49,934 nucleotides of DNA from Kiritimatiellia bacterium. Its GTDB lineage: Bacteria; Verrucomicrobiota; Kiritimatiellia; SLAD01. The position numbers and the translations under genes are program-made. The notes beneath the pieces were generated by a model. The model did no database searches. It was not told where the DNA came from and saw only the letters and a list, made by a program, of their open reading frames with translations. This document shows, piece after piece, positions 35,981-45,465 of this stretch (positions within the stretch are counted from its first letter, which is position 1; each line of letters starts with the position of its first letter). Location: NCBI GenBank assembly GCA_007136425.1, contig SLGY01000128.1:1-49934 (forward strand). Reading direction: 5' to 3'.

Positions 35981-37183
35981 TCAGGCGGGCAACCTGTTTG
36001 CGCGTCGGATGGTCATGAGGATGATGGGGATTGTCAGCAGAAAGAGGGCGGTCCCGACGAAATAGACCGGTCGTATGCCGTACACGGCGGCGATGGCGCC
36101 GCTGGACAACGGGGCCAGCACCCAGCCGATGGAGCGGGCGGTACTGGCCCATCCGAAGATTATCCCTTTGTATTTTTGCGGCGTTGTTTTTGAGAGCCAT
36201 ATCTGTGTGGTGGCCTCCAGGCCGCCGGCACAAAACATCATCGCAAATCGTGCCGGGAAAAGGACCCAAATGGCTGCGGCTAGACCTTGTGGCAGCATGG
36301 ATAATGCGGCGCCGAAGGCGGAAAAGTAACCGATTCTGGAAGGATGAATTCGGTCCGCCAATCTTCCCAGATATACGCTGGAAAGCAGCCCGGCGATGCC
36401 GCTGACGGCAAACAGGGCGCCGGTCCGAATAGAGACCCCTTCCAGTTGGCCGTGTATTTCCTGTACCAACAGGGGCATCATTGCCATATCGAATTGTCGT
36501 ACATAGGAAATGGCGGTAATCAACGCGAGCAAGGGTAATGCGCCCAGAAAGACCTTGCGCGAGGTCGTTTGAGGGGGCGCGTCCTCGCTTTGGACGGGGG
36601 AAGCGTCGTGAGTCGTGCGAACTTCCCGTGTTCCCAGCAGTATAAGCAATGCGGATATCAGCAACAGACCGGCGGCGATGAAGAAGACGGTACGATAGCC
36701 GAAGAGCGACGAGACGAGGCCGCCCAGCGAGGCCCCGCACATGGCCCCGGAAAAGACCGCGGCCGAGAGTGCCCCGAGTGCCCGCCCGCTACGCTCTTCC
36801 GGGGCATAGGCCGCCACCATGATCTGCGATGCCGTGAACGTGCCCGTCAACGCCCCTTGCAGCAGGCGTAACGCGATCAAGGCTTCCACACTGCGTACCG
36901 CGCCCATTGCGGCCAGCACCGCCACGGCACAGAAATTGGCGCGCAGCATCATCAAGCGATGGCCGTATTTATCCGATGCCGCCCCCCATAACGGGGAGAA
37001 AATGGCGAGCGCGAGCGGGGTCGCGGTGGCAAACAACGACACCCAGATCCTTAATTGCACCGGATCGGTTACGCCCAGTTCCTGTATGTAATAGGGGGCA
37101 AAGGGTAATGCGAAGGAAAAACCCAGTATGGAGATGAACTGGGAAATCCAAATGAATATGAAAGTTCGCTTCCACGTGTGCAT
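35981..37183 (-). CDS. MFS transporter (MdtG-like multidrug family)
   Basis: A 400-aa major facilitator with twelve predicted helices. Segments include FIWISQFISILGFSFALPF (TM1), FSPLWGAASDKYGHRLMML (loop 2-3 motif with D and R), ALRLLQGALTGTFTAS (TM4) and YLGRLADRIHPSRIGYFSAF in the second half. The pattern fits MdtG/multidrug exporters more than sugar importers. The start ATG 37183 faces the glycosyltransferase gene with about 100 bases between. Substrate unknown. Confidence 0.86.
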   Translation of the reverse strand: MHTWKRTFIFIWISQFISILGFSFALPFAPYYIQELGVTDPVQLRIWVSLFATATPLALAIFSPLWGAASDKYGHRLMMLRANFCAVAVLAAMGAVRSVEALIALRLLQGALTGTFTASQIMVAAYAPEERSGRALGALSAAVFSGAMCGASLGGLVSSLFGYRTVFFIAAGLLLISALLILLGTREVRTTHDASPVQSEDAPPQTTSRKVFLGALPLLALITAISYVRQFDMAMMPLLVQEIHGQLEGVSIRTGALFAVSGIAGLLSSVYLGRLADRIHPSRIGYFSAFGAALSMLPQGLAAAIWVLFPARFAMMFCAGGLEATTQIWLSKTTPQKYKGIIFGWASTARSIGWVLAPLSSGAIAAVYGIRPVYFVGTALFLLTIPIILMTIRRANRLPA

Positions 37184-37285
37184 GGTGTATGTCCGGATCC
37201 GTGTAAGACCCTATAGTCGGTCCACGAACGAAATGATGCAAATACCTTTTCTCGGTGTTCCCGGCTCGCTATGCTATGGTCCGTA

Positions 37286-38365
37286 ATGAATGCGATACAT
37301 CAATTTGTTGCGGGCTATAGTCGGGGCGACGCCATCAGCAATGAAGCCGTAGTCATGCGCGACATATTTCGGTCGTGGGGATATGAATCCGAGCTCTTTT
37401 CCGAATTGAGACGGATCCTTCCCGAGTTGCGCAAGGACGGATATGACGTGGATAGGGCGTCGGACATGGTACGCCCCGACGACGTCGTGTTGCTGCATCT
37501 TTCCATCGGCTCGATCGTGAATGATCGTTTTGCCACGTTGCCTTGTCGCAAGGTCATCTTGTATCACAACATCACGCCCGCGGATTATTTTCGCGGAGTT
37601 CAGGAAGAGATCGCGCGGAATCTAGCCCAGGGCCGGGAACAGGCGCGTCGCCTAGCCACGGTCGCGGAGGTGAACCTGGCGGACAGCGCCTATAACGCCG
37701 CGGAATTCCAGTGCATGGGGTGTCCGTCCGTTGACGTATTGCCATTGGTCCTCGATCTGGAAAAGCTGCGCAATGGTGTTGATCGCCGCCAGTTCAAGGA
37801 ATTTGACGATGGGAAGAAGAACATCCTGTTTGTGGGGCGCTGCGCCCCGAACAAGCGGATTGAAGACCTGCTGTACGCCTTTCACTATTACCAGCGGTAT
37901 GTGGAGCCCCATTCGCGTTTGATCATTGCCGGGTCCTATTCCGGGTTGGAATCCTATTACGCGTATCAGCTGACGCAACAACGCGAATTAAAGATCCGCG
38001 ATGTCGTGTTTACCGGGTCCATCCGCCAGGACACCTTGAACGCCTGTTATCGCGCCGCCGATCTGTTCCTGTGCATGAGCGAGCATGAAGGGTTCTGCAT
38101 TCCCGTTATCGAGAGCATGGTCATGGACGTGCCCGTCCTGGCCTACGCCGCCGCGGCGGTACCCGGCACGATGGATGGGGCGGGGGTGCTGTTTCACGAG
38201 AAACGCTTTGATCTGGTGGCGGAAATGATGGGACGTCTGACTGCTGAAGGACCGCTGCGCGAATCCATATTGCAAGGGCAACGGGCGCGCATAGAGCGAT
38301 ACGAGGCGCGTGACCTGCGCGAAGAACTCAAGACGCGACTCGACCCGGTCCTGTGCAGCGCGTGA
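37286..38365 (+). CDS. Glycosyltransferase family 4 (GT-B fold)
   Basis: Transfers a sugar from a nucleotide donor; likely cytoplasmic face, in polysaccharide or LPS assembly. The 359-aa protein starts MNAIHQFVAGYSRGDAISNE (a common GT4 opening), then VILYHNITPADYF, NILFVGRCAPNKRIEDLL, DVVFTGSIRQDTLNACY and the donor-site EX7E in EHEGFCIPVIESMVMDVP. An alternative ATG lies 15 bases upstream (37271). It has no glycan-gene neighbours except the distant heptose genes, so acceptor and donor are unknown. Confidence 0.88.
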   Translation: MNAIHQFVAGYSRGDAISNEAVVMRDIFRSWGYESELFSELRRILPELRKDGYDVDRASDMVRPDDVVLLHLSIGSIVNDRFATLPCRKVILYHNITPADYFRGVQEEIARNLAQGREQARRLATVAEVNLADSAYNAAEFQCMGCPSVDVLPLVLDLEKLRNGVDRRQFKEFDDGKKNILFVGRCAPNKRIEDLLYAFHYYQRYVEPHSRLIIAGSYSGLESYYAYQLTQQRELKIRDVVFTGSIRQDTLNACYRAADLFLCMSEHEGFCIPVIESMVMDVPVLAYAAAAVPGTMDGAGVLFHEKRFDLVAEMMGRLTAEGPLRESILQGQRARIERYEARDLREELKTRLDPVLCSA

Positions 38366-38446
38366 CAAGACGCCCTGCCGGCGAGTCCATTTCGCAGGGG
38401 CTCGGTGCGGTCCGTCCGACTGCGACAGTCACGTGCGGAGTGTGTT

Positions 38447-39790
38447 CTATCCCATTTGAGCGCGCACGAATATGAAATAGGCCAGCATCACGGCGGCGAG
38501 AATGTACATGAGTAGTTTTACTTCTCCGCCCCGGCCCGACAGCAGTTTCAATACCGGATACACCACGAAGCCGATGGCTAGACCGTCCGCAATGGAGTAG
38601 GTAAGGGGAATGCCGAGCATGATCAAAAAGGCGGGCAGGCTTTCGGTAATATCATCCCAGGCCACCCGTTTTACATTCTGCGCCATGAACACCCCGACCA
38701 CGACGAGAGCGGGCGCGGTAATCGGCGGAAACGATGCGACCAACGCGATCAGCGGGGACATGAACAAAGCAAGCAGAAACAGCACGGCGACCACCACGCC
38801 GGTCAACCCCGTGCGACCGCCCTGTTCGACGCCGGCGGCGCTTTCGATGTAGCTGGTTACGGTGCTGGTGCCCAGCGTGGCGCCGACCATGGTCCCGATG
38901 GCGTCGGATACCAGGGCGCGATTCGCGCGCGGCAACCGGCCGTCTTTCATGAAGCCCGCCCGTTCCGTGACGCCGACCAAGGTGCCCACCGTATCGAACA
39001 TGTCCGTGAAAACGAACATGATGATGAACGGGACACAGGCGAGGGTCAGGGCGGTACGCAGGTCCATGCGGCCGATCGCCGGGTTTTCGATTTGCGGAAC
39101 GCCGAAAATCGCGCTGGGCGTTTCCACTTCGCCCAGGAACCAGGCCGTGGCGGCGGCGACCAGGACCCCGATGAGAATGGACCCGATAATGCGTCGTGCA
39201 TGCAGAACGGAAATGACCAGGAGTCCGATCATGAAGACGCCCGGGCCGGAGGCGAACAGGTCGGCATTCAAGCCGACCAGCGTGCCGGGTTCCCCGATCA
39301 CGATCTGTCCATTGCGCAGTCCGATGAACGTGATAAACAAGCCGATCCCCACGGAAATCCCGCTGCGCAGACTTGGGCTGAGCGCGTCAATTACGGCCTG
39401 TCTGACACGTAATACGGAGAGCAGAAGAAAGGTGAAACCCGAGATGAACACAATGCCCAGGGCCACCTCCCATGCGTTGGTGATTCCGAGTGCCGTCAAG
39501 CCCATCACCACGGTCACAAAAAAATGGTTATTCCCCATGCCGGGCGCCTGAGCGATCGGGTACCGGGCGTAAAGCCCCATGATGATCGTGGCTACGGCCG
39601 CGGCGATACAGGTCGCCAGCATGACGGCCTGCGGGTCCAAACCGGTCGGTTCTCCGGCGAAATCGGTCGCCAGTACTGCGGGATTCACGAATATGATATA
39701 GGCCATCGTCAGAAACGTGGTGATCCCGGCGATGATTTCGACGCGTACGGTGGTGTTGTTTTCCGCCAGACGAAAGATGCGATTCAGCAT
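38447..39790 (-). CDS. NCS2/AzgA-family purine permease
   Basis: Proton-coupled importer of adenine, guanine or hypoxanthine in characterised AzgA members. The 447-aa protein opens MLNRIFRLAENNTTVRVEII, then GITTFLTMAYIIFVNPAVL and AQAPGMGNNHFFVTVV. FVFTDMFDTVGTLVGV and GATLGTSTVTSYIESAAGV are strong AzgA signatures. Twelve to fourteen helices are expected. ATG 39790 is preferred over the 20-residue longer frame. I looked for a purine riboswitch in the 83-base divergent gap to serC and saw none. Confidence 0.92.
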   Translation of the reverse strand: MLNRIFRLAENNTTVRVEIIAGITTFLTMAYIIFVNPAVLATDFAGEPTGLDPQAVMLATCIAAAVATIIMGLYARYPIAQAPGMGNNHFFVTVVMGLTALGITNAWEVALGIVFISGFTFLLLSVLRVRQAVIDALSPSLRSGISVGIGLFITFIGLRNGQIVIGEPGTLVGLNADLFASGPGVFMIGLLVISVLHARRIIGSILIGVLVAAATAWFLGEVETPSAIFGVPQIENPAIGRMDLRTALTLACVPFIIMFVFTDMFDTVGTLVGVTERAGFMKDGRLPRANRALVSDAIGTMVGATLGTSTVTSYIESAAGVEQGGRTGLTGVVVAVLFLLALFMSPLIALVASFPPITAPALVVVGVFMAQNVKRVAWDDITESLPAFLIMLGIPLTYSIADGLAIGFVVYPVLKLLSGRGGEVKLLMYILAAVMLAYFIFVRAQMG

Positions 39791-39873
39791 GGTGCGCCCC
39801 CGCGATATATCCGTTGCAGTCAGAATGGGCGGATGATAAGACTCATCCATTCATTCTTTCAAGGAGTTGTTTT

Positions 39874-40953
39874 ATGAATCGAGTCTATAACTTCAGTGCC
39901 GGCCCCGCCGCCTTGCCTGTGGCAGTGCTGGAACAGGCGCAGTCCGAATTGCTGGATTATCAGGGAACGGGGCGGTCGATCATGGAAGACAGCCATCGCA
40001 GCAAGGCGTACGACGCCGTCCACAACGAAGCGATACAGAATCTTCGGGACTTGCTCGACCTGAACGACGATTATGCCGTGATCTTTCTCACCGGGGGCGC
40101 GACCGGACAGTTCGCCATGGCGCCCATGAACCTGCTGGGCGAGGGGCAGGTTGCCGACTATACCAATTCAGGCGCCTGGGCCGCCAAGGCGATCAAAGAG
40201 GCTCGCGTTATCGGCGCGGTCAACGTCATTGCGGATTGTGAAAAGGACATGCCGGCGCGCGTGCCGCGCGTGGACGAGTTGCAGTACACCGACAATGCCG
40301 CCTACGTGCACATTACGTCGAATGAAACGATTTCCGGCGCGCAATGGAAAGAATTCCCAGTTACCCAAGCGCCGCTGGTCGCGGATATGTCGTCCGATAT
40401 CCTGTCCCGTCCGCTGGACGTGTCGCGGTTCGGCTTGATCTATGCGGGCGCTCAAAAGAATCTGGGACCGGCCGGCGTTACGTTGGTCATCTTGCGGAAG
40501 GATCTTGCCGAGCGGGTATCCGATTCGGTGCCCTTGTTTTATCGATACAAGACCCACATGGCGGCGAATTCCCTCTACAATACCCCCCCGTGTTTCCCCA
40601 TCTATATGGTCATGTTGGTGACACGCTGGTTGAAGGAGAAGGGCGGTCTTGCAGTCATGGCGGAAAGCAACGAACGCAAGGCCCGAACACTGTATGACCT
40701 CATCGATGCCGGCGAATTCTATAGCGGCACGGCCATGCCCGAGTATCGTTCGACGATGAACGTGACGTTCCGCCTGCCCTCCGAAGAGCTGGAAGCGGCG
40801 TTCATAAGAGAGGCGACCCGGGAAGGCATGACGGGCTTGAAAGGGCATCGATCCGTGGGCGGCATTCGCGCGTCCATTTATAACGCCATGCCGGAAGGGG
40901 GCGTGAACGCGCTCGTCGCTTTCATGAAGGAATTCGAACGCAAGAACGGGTAG
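39874..40953 (+). CDS. serC: Phosphoserine aminotransferase
   Basis: Converts 3-phosphohydroxypyruvate and glutamate to phosphoserine (serine synthesis); also used in pyridoxal phosphate synthesis. The 359-aa PLP enzyme shows VYNFSAGPAALPVAVLEQAQ, GRSIMEDSHRSKAY, FLTGGATGQFAMAPMNL, HITSNETISG, the PLP-lysine site LIYAGAQKNLGPAGVTLVI and RSVGGIRASIYNAMP. ATG 39874 follows AAGGAG by 8 bases. It stands alone; no serA or pdxB is seen beside it. Confidence 0.96.
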   Translation: MNRVYNFSAGPAALPVAVLEQAQSELLDYQGTGRSIMEDSHRSKAYDAVHNEAIQNLRDLLDLNDDYAVIFLTGGATGQFAMAPMNLLGEGQVADYTNSGAWAAKAIKEARVIGAVNVIADCEKDMPARVPRVDELQYTDNAAYVHITSNETISGAQWKEFPVTQAPLVADMSSDILSRPLDVSRFGLIYAGAQKNLGPAGVTLVILRKDLAERVSDSVPLFYRYKTHMAANSLYNTPPCFPIYMVMLVTRWLKEKGGLAVMAESNERKARTLYDLIDAGEFYSGTAMPEYRSTMNVTFRLPSEELEAAFIREATREGMTGLKGHRSVGGIRASIYNAMPEGGVNALVAFMKEFERKNG

Positions 40954-41028
40954 ACATCCCTCCCGGACGGGGCGACCCGCCACCATCAGCCATAGCGCCA
41001 TCGGGCGGAACGCAGTACGTCAAGTAAA

Positions 41029-41105
41029 TGGTACGCCTGGCGGGGTTCGAACCCACAACCTCTGCCTCCGGAGGGCAGCGCTCTGTCCAGTTGAGCTACA
41101 GGCGC
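41029..41105 (-). tRNA. tRNA-Arg (anticodon CCG)
   Basis: Minus-strand cloverleaf: acceptor GCGCCTG/CAGGCGT (G-U first pair), D arm GCTC..GAGC, anticodon stem CTGCC/GGCAG with loop CTCCGGA (CCG), T arm with TTCGAAC, discriminator A and encoded CCA. Reads CGG codons. Confidence 0.95.
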
Positions 41106-41171
41106 TCGCGTGATGCCGTGTCTACGCCATTCGGGTATATCAAAGGGGGGTGCCGCGTTCAACCTTTCTTC

Positions 41172-41378
41172 TTAGAACAGGCGTAGCATCACAAAGATAA
41201 AGAGCACCAACATAATGACGGCGCCCCAGAATTTCATGTGCTTCTGGCGCGGGCTGGGATTCGGAAAGTCATAACCGCATATGGGGCATCGGTTATTATT
41301 GGCGGGCACTTCCATCGCGCAGCCGGGGCATTCCCGGGGCGGAAATGTCTTGTCGGCGTCGATACGAACCGGCTTCAT
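41172..41378 (-). CDS. Zinc-ribbon small membrane protein
   Basis: A 68-aa protein with two CxxC pairs, CPGC (about 18-21) and CPIC (about 32-35), in a short zinc-ribbon (ECPGCAMEVPANNNRCPICG). One C-terminal transmembrane helix follows (FWGAVIMLVLFIFVMLRLF). Its start overlaps the end of the FtsB-like gene by 4 bases, so it is co-translated with it. It may be a membrane-tethered metal-binding or interaction module in the divisome (inference); no named family was recognised. Confidence 0.7.
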   Translation of the reverse strand: MKPVRIDADKTFPPRECPGCAMEVPANNNRCPICGYDFPNPSPRQKHMKFWGAVIMLVLFIFVMLRLF

Positions 41379-41686
41379 GGTCCATCGGGATCGGTGCCCG
41401 GCTCCTCATCGACAAACCGGAAGATGGTTTCGTCGGGTTTGGCCAGACCGATTTCATGGGCAATGCGCTCCACGAACGCCGGATCGGATTGAAAGCGTTC
41501 CTGCTTCAACTTTAATTCGCGGATTCGTTGCTCCTCCTGACGAATTTCCTCGCGCAACGCGCTTTCGCGACGTTGATATTCCCGGTCCTCCTGGATCAGC
41601 GGGACAAACATGAACCCCATCCCTACCAGGACGAGCACGCCCAAGGCAATCCATGCGATACGGTATATGGCGACCCAGCGACTCAT
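41375..41686 (-). CDS. ftsB: FtsB/DivIC-family cell division protein
   Basis: Bitopic divisome protein that in E. coli joins FtsL and FtsQ. The 103-aa protein has one N-terminal helix (IAWIALGVLVLVGMGFMFV), then a heptad-like coiled coil (REYQRRESALREEIRQEEQR), then the conserved end ERIAHEIGLAKPDETIFRF, typical of FtsB/DivIC. It lies downstream of enolase, the same order seen in many proteobacteria (eno-ftsB), and overlaps the zinc-ribbon gene. Confidence 0.88.
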   Translation of the reverse strand: MSRWVAIYRIAWIALGVLVLVGMGFMFVPLIQEDREYQRRESALREEIRQEEQRIRELKLKQERFQSDPAFVERIAHEIGLAKPDETIFRFVDEEPGTDPDGP

Positions 41687-41785
41687 GGTACTGTATTCGT
41701 GCGCGATTGAAAGCCGGCCGGGAAAGCCGCTCTCATCTGCACGTCATACACACTGATCCACCGACTCGCCCCTGTCAAGGCGGAC

Positions 41786-43108
<1,323 letters not shown>

Positions 43109-43182
43109 CTATGGTCGGCACGATAGACTAGGGCTGTCATTCGTGCAAGCGAGAATAAAACGCGTGGCGGCCGTTTACGTTG

Positions 43183-43815
43183 ATGAGTGAATCCAAGAAA
43201 ATCGGAATTCTGGGAGGGACGTTCAATCCCGTACATGTCGGACATCTGATCCTGGCGCGTGACGCCATTGATGCGCACGGCCTTTCGAGCGTGTTATTCG
43301 TCCCCTGTGCGCGCCCGGCGCATAAGTCGATGGCGGGTCTTGTTTCCGGAGATCAGCGCTTGGCCATGCTGGAAAGGGCTTTGGAGGATGATCCGGATTT
43401 GACGGTGTCCCGTGTGGAACTGGAACGGCCGGGCGTCTCGTATGCCGTCGATACGGTGCGTGAGCTGCGCGCGCGAAGTCCCGATGTGGCTTGGCATTTC
43501 ATTATCGGCGCCGATACCTTGCCGGAACTGGTATCTTGGCGGAATATCGTGGAATTGCTCGAATCCTGCCGTTTCATTACGATGCGGCGACCGGGTATGC
43601 CGGAACGGGATGCGCTGATGGCCGGTGTGCGACTTCCCGCTCCATGGCCGGCCCGTTTGGGGGCGGACCTGTTTGACGGGCACTTGATCGATATTTCATC
43701 CTCCGAAATACGGCGTCGCGTCGCCGAAGGACGTTCCATTCGTTATCTTGTGCCGCGCGGTGTGGAGGATTATATTAAGACGCAGAATCTGTATATGGAA
43801 AAGGAGAACGTCTGA
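43183..43815 (+). CDS. nadD: Nicotinate-nucleotide adenylyltransferase
   Basis: Forms deamido-NAD from nicotinate mononucleotide and ATP in NAD synthesis. The 210-aa protein has KIGILGGTFNPVHVGHLILA (GxFxPxHxGH), LFVPCARPAHKS, WHFIIGADTLPELVSW, and the ending SSSEIRRRVAEGRSIRYLVP (ISSTxIR-like). ATG 43183 is chosen over an adjacent in-frame TTG. rsfS follows 8 bases later, the common nadD-rsfS pair of bacteria. Confidence 0.96.
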   Translation: MSESKKIGILGGTFNPVHVGHLILARDAIDAHGLSSVLFVPCARPAHKSMAGLVSGDQRLAMLERALEDDPDLTVSRVELERPGVSYAVDTVRELRARSPDVAWHFIIGADTLPELVSWRNIVELLESCRFITMRRPGMPERDALMAGVRLPAPWPARLGADLFDGHLIDISSSEIRRRVAEGRSIRYLVPRGVEDYIKTQNLYMEKENV

Positions 43816-43823
43816 TCGAAGCG

Positions 43824-44150
43824 ATGGAATTAACGCAGTTGGCGCGTGAAGCGCTTGAAAAACATAAGGGCCGTGACGTGGTGCTGCTGGATGTGCGCAA
43901 GCTCTCCAATGTGACGGATTATTATCTCATGGCAACCGGCACCAGTGTCCCGCATATCAAGGCGCTGACGGATGAAGTGACCGTGGCGTTGAAGAAACGT
44001 GACGTGCGCTGTTACGGGAAATCGGGAACTCCGGACAGTCAATGGGTCGCGCTGGATTTCATCGATCTGGTGGTACACGTCTTTTCCGCTGAAACGCGCG
44101 CCTATTATGCGCTGGAAGAACTCTGGAGCGACGCCGAGCGGGTAGGGTAG
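43824..44150 (+). CDS. rsfS: Ribosomal silencing factor RsfS
   Basis: Binds L14 on the 50S subunit and blocks subunit joining in starvation. The 108-aa protein shows DVVLLDVRKLSNVTDYYLMA, TGTSVPHIKALTDEV, DSQWVALDFIDLVVHVF and TRAYYALEELWSDAERV, a full match to the family. It is coupled with nadD and convergent with the secreted helical protein gene, with only 7 bases between stops. Confidence 0.95.
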   Translation: MELTQLAREALEKHKGRDVVLLDVRKLSNVTDYYLMATGTSVPHIKALTDEVTVALKKRDVRCYGKSGTPDSQWVALDFIDLVVHVFSAETRAYYALEELWSDAERVG

Positions 44151-44157
44151 AAGGCGC

Positions 44158-44880
44158 TTACGGTTCCCTGCGGCGCATACGGTGTTGTTCACGAGTGCGA
44201 CGGTCCTCTTCCTGGAGAAGACGTTGCAGGATGCGGTCAACCCAGGTTTCGCGATCATCGCGTCGCTCGTCCAGAAGGCTGCGCAGTCGTTCGACCCGTT
44301 CTTCGGCGCGCCGGATTTCTTCTTCCTGGGCTTCCATGCGTTGGTCGAAAAGCTCTTCCAAGTGGTTGCGCAGTGCCGTACGCGCCGTTTCGCGTCCGTC
44401 AGTGTCTTCCGCAGCTCGCCATTCTTTCACGAATTCGCGGGTGGCCTCGTGTTCCGTCAGGTATTCCTGGGAGAGGCGCCGGTGACGGCCCGGCCTGGCC
44501 TCGGGGTCTTCGCCCAAGAGCGCCCTGAAACGGACACGCTCTTCCCGGGGCATTTGCTCAAGGTGTTGGTGCAGGTCAGGGTACGCATTGCGCAGCCGGC
44601 GCATGCTTCGCGCGTCGTGTAGATGATTACGCAACTCCTCCCGGAAGGCGGCGGGCTGTTGATCTTTCAGTTCCATCAGACGCTCGTATTCGGATGGACC
44701 CTCTTCCGACAGCCTTTCCAGCCATTGTTCCAGAAGGGGGCGGGCGGCCATCCGATCCTCCCGCCCCTCACGCGGACGGTCCTGTCCGTAAGGTTGAGCG
44801 AGGACGCTGGTCAATCCGAGGGTTGCAATCATCGCACACAATCCCATCAATCCGATTCGTGATGTCGTATTTCTTTTCAT
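44158..44880 (-). CDS. Secreted, highly charged helical protein of the sigma-factor cassette
   Basis: No family firmly recognised. A signal peptide (MKRNTTSRIGLMGLCAMIATLGLTSVLA) precedes about 212 residues that are almost entirely Arg, Glu, Leu and Gln, with long helical, coiled-coil-like stretches (EELFDQRMEAQEEEIRRAEE). The mature part has no Cys. The style recalls periplasmic Spy/CpxP/ZraP-type or heavy-metal sensor helper proteins, but no diagnostic LTxxQ motif is seen. ATG 44880 has GGAGG 7 bases upstream and overlaps the TAA of the anti-sigma gene. Being third in a sigma/anti-sigma cassette suggests an envelope-stress sensor or effector (inference). Confidence 0.65.
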   Translation of the reverse strand: MKRNTTSRIGLMGLCAMIATLGLTSVLAQPYGQDRPREGREDRMAARPLLEQWLERLSEEGPSEYERLMELKDQQPAAFREELRNHLHDARSMRRLRNAYPDLHQHLEQMPREERVRFRALLGEDPEARPGRHRRLSQEYLTEHEATREFVKEWRAAEDTDGRETARTALRNHLEELFDQRMEAQEEEIRRAEERVERLRSLLDERRDDRETWVDRILQRLLQEEDRRTREQHRMRRREP

Positions 44881-45452
44881 TATGAATCCTCCAATTGCAG
44901 CAATTCCCTTAACCATTCTTCCGTATGATCGTCTTCCGGCGCTTGGATGGCGTCATCCAGCACAAGGTCTAGGCGGCCAAGTTTTTCCTCCAATTCGATG
45001 AGCTCGATTTCAAACGCTAGGTCCCAGTCCTCGGGGGGGGACGGGTCGGGCTGAACGCGTGGCGCGGGTTCCGCGTAGATCGGCGCCTCGCCCGGCGGCG
45101 CACGTAGCAGCCAGATGGCGCCCAGTAACAGGATCGCCACGGAGATGGTGGCGTAGATGAGCGCCGGTCGAAAGTGAGCCAAGATAGGCGGGGCGACATC
45201 GTGTCGACGAGCGGGTTCCCTGTGGCGCACATGTCGTTCCGCCTCCGCTTGGATACGGGCCAGCGCGAAATCGCTGACTTTCGTTTCTTCTTCATCTGTA
45301 CGTACCGTTTGCCGCACCGTTTGCAACTGATCCCGATACGCCGACAGATCCGGATCGCGGGCCAGCTTTTGCGCCAAGGCTTTCCGGCGTCGGGCGGATA
45401 GTTGGCCCGCGTCGTCCTTTAAAATCTCGTATTTCCATTTTTTGTTGTTCAT
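44880..45452 (-). CDS. Probable anti-sigma factor (single-pass membrane protein)
   Basis: A 190-aa protein with a helical, charged N-terminal half (LSARRRKALAQKLARDPDLS), one transmembrane helix near residues 97-115 (LIYATISVAILLLGAIWLL), and a Pro-rich then acidic periplasmic tail (EDWDLAFEIELIELEEKLG). It starts 13 bases after the ECF sigma stop. Cytoplasmic N-domain, one TM and outside domain, placed directly after a sigma gene, is the common anti-sigma layout. No zinc HxxxCxxC motif is visible, so it is not a ZAS-type anti-sigma. Confidence 0.65.
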   Translation of the reverse strand: MNNKKWKYEILKDDAGQLSARRRKALAQKLARDPDLSAYRDQLQTVRQTVRTDEEETKVSDFALARIQAEAERHVRHREPARRHDVAPPILAHFRPALIYATISVAILLLGAIWLLRAPPGEAPIYAEPAPRVQPDPSPPEDWDLAFEIELIELEEKLGRLDLVLDDAIQAPEDDHTEEWLRELLQLEDS

Positions 45453-45465
45453 TTCGCGTCCCGAA

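Noticed and set aside
35604-36740. Open frame of ~378 codons on the minus strand spanning GltS and MFS genes
   Set aside because: It overlaps two well-supported transporters in another frame and its translation is low-complexity Arg-rich.
38366-38446. Hairpin-like GCCCTGC...GCAGGGGC between convergent genes
   Set aside because: Long loop, a bulge and no T-run; too weak to call a terminator.
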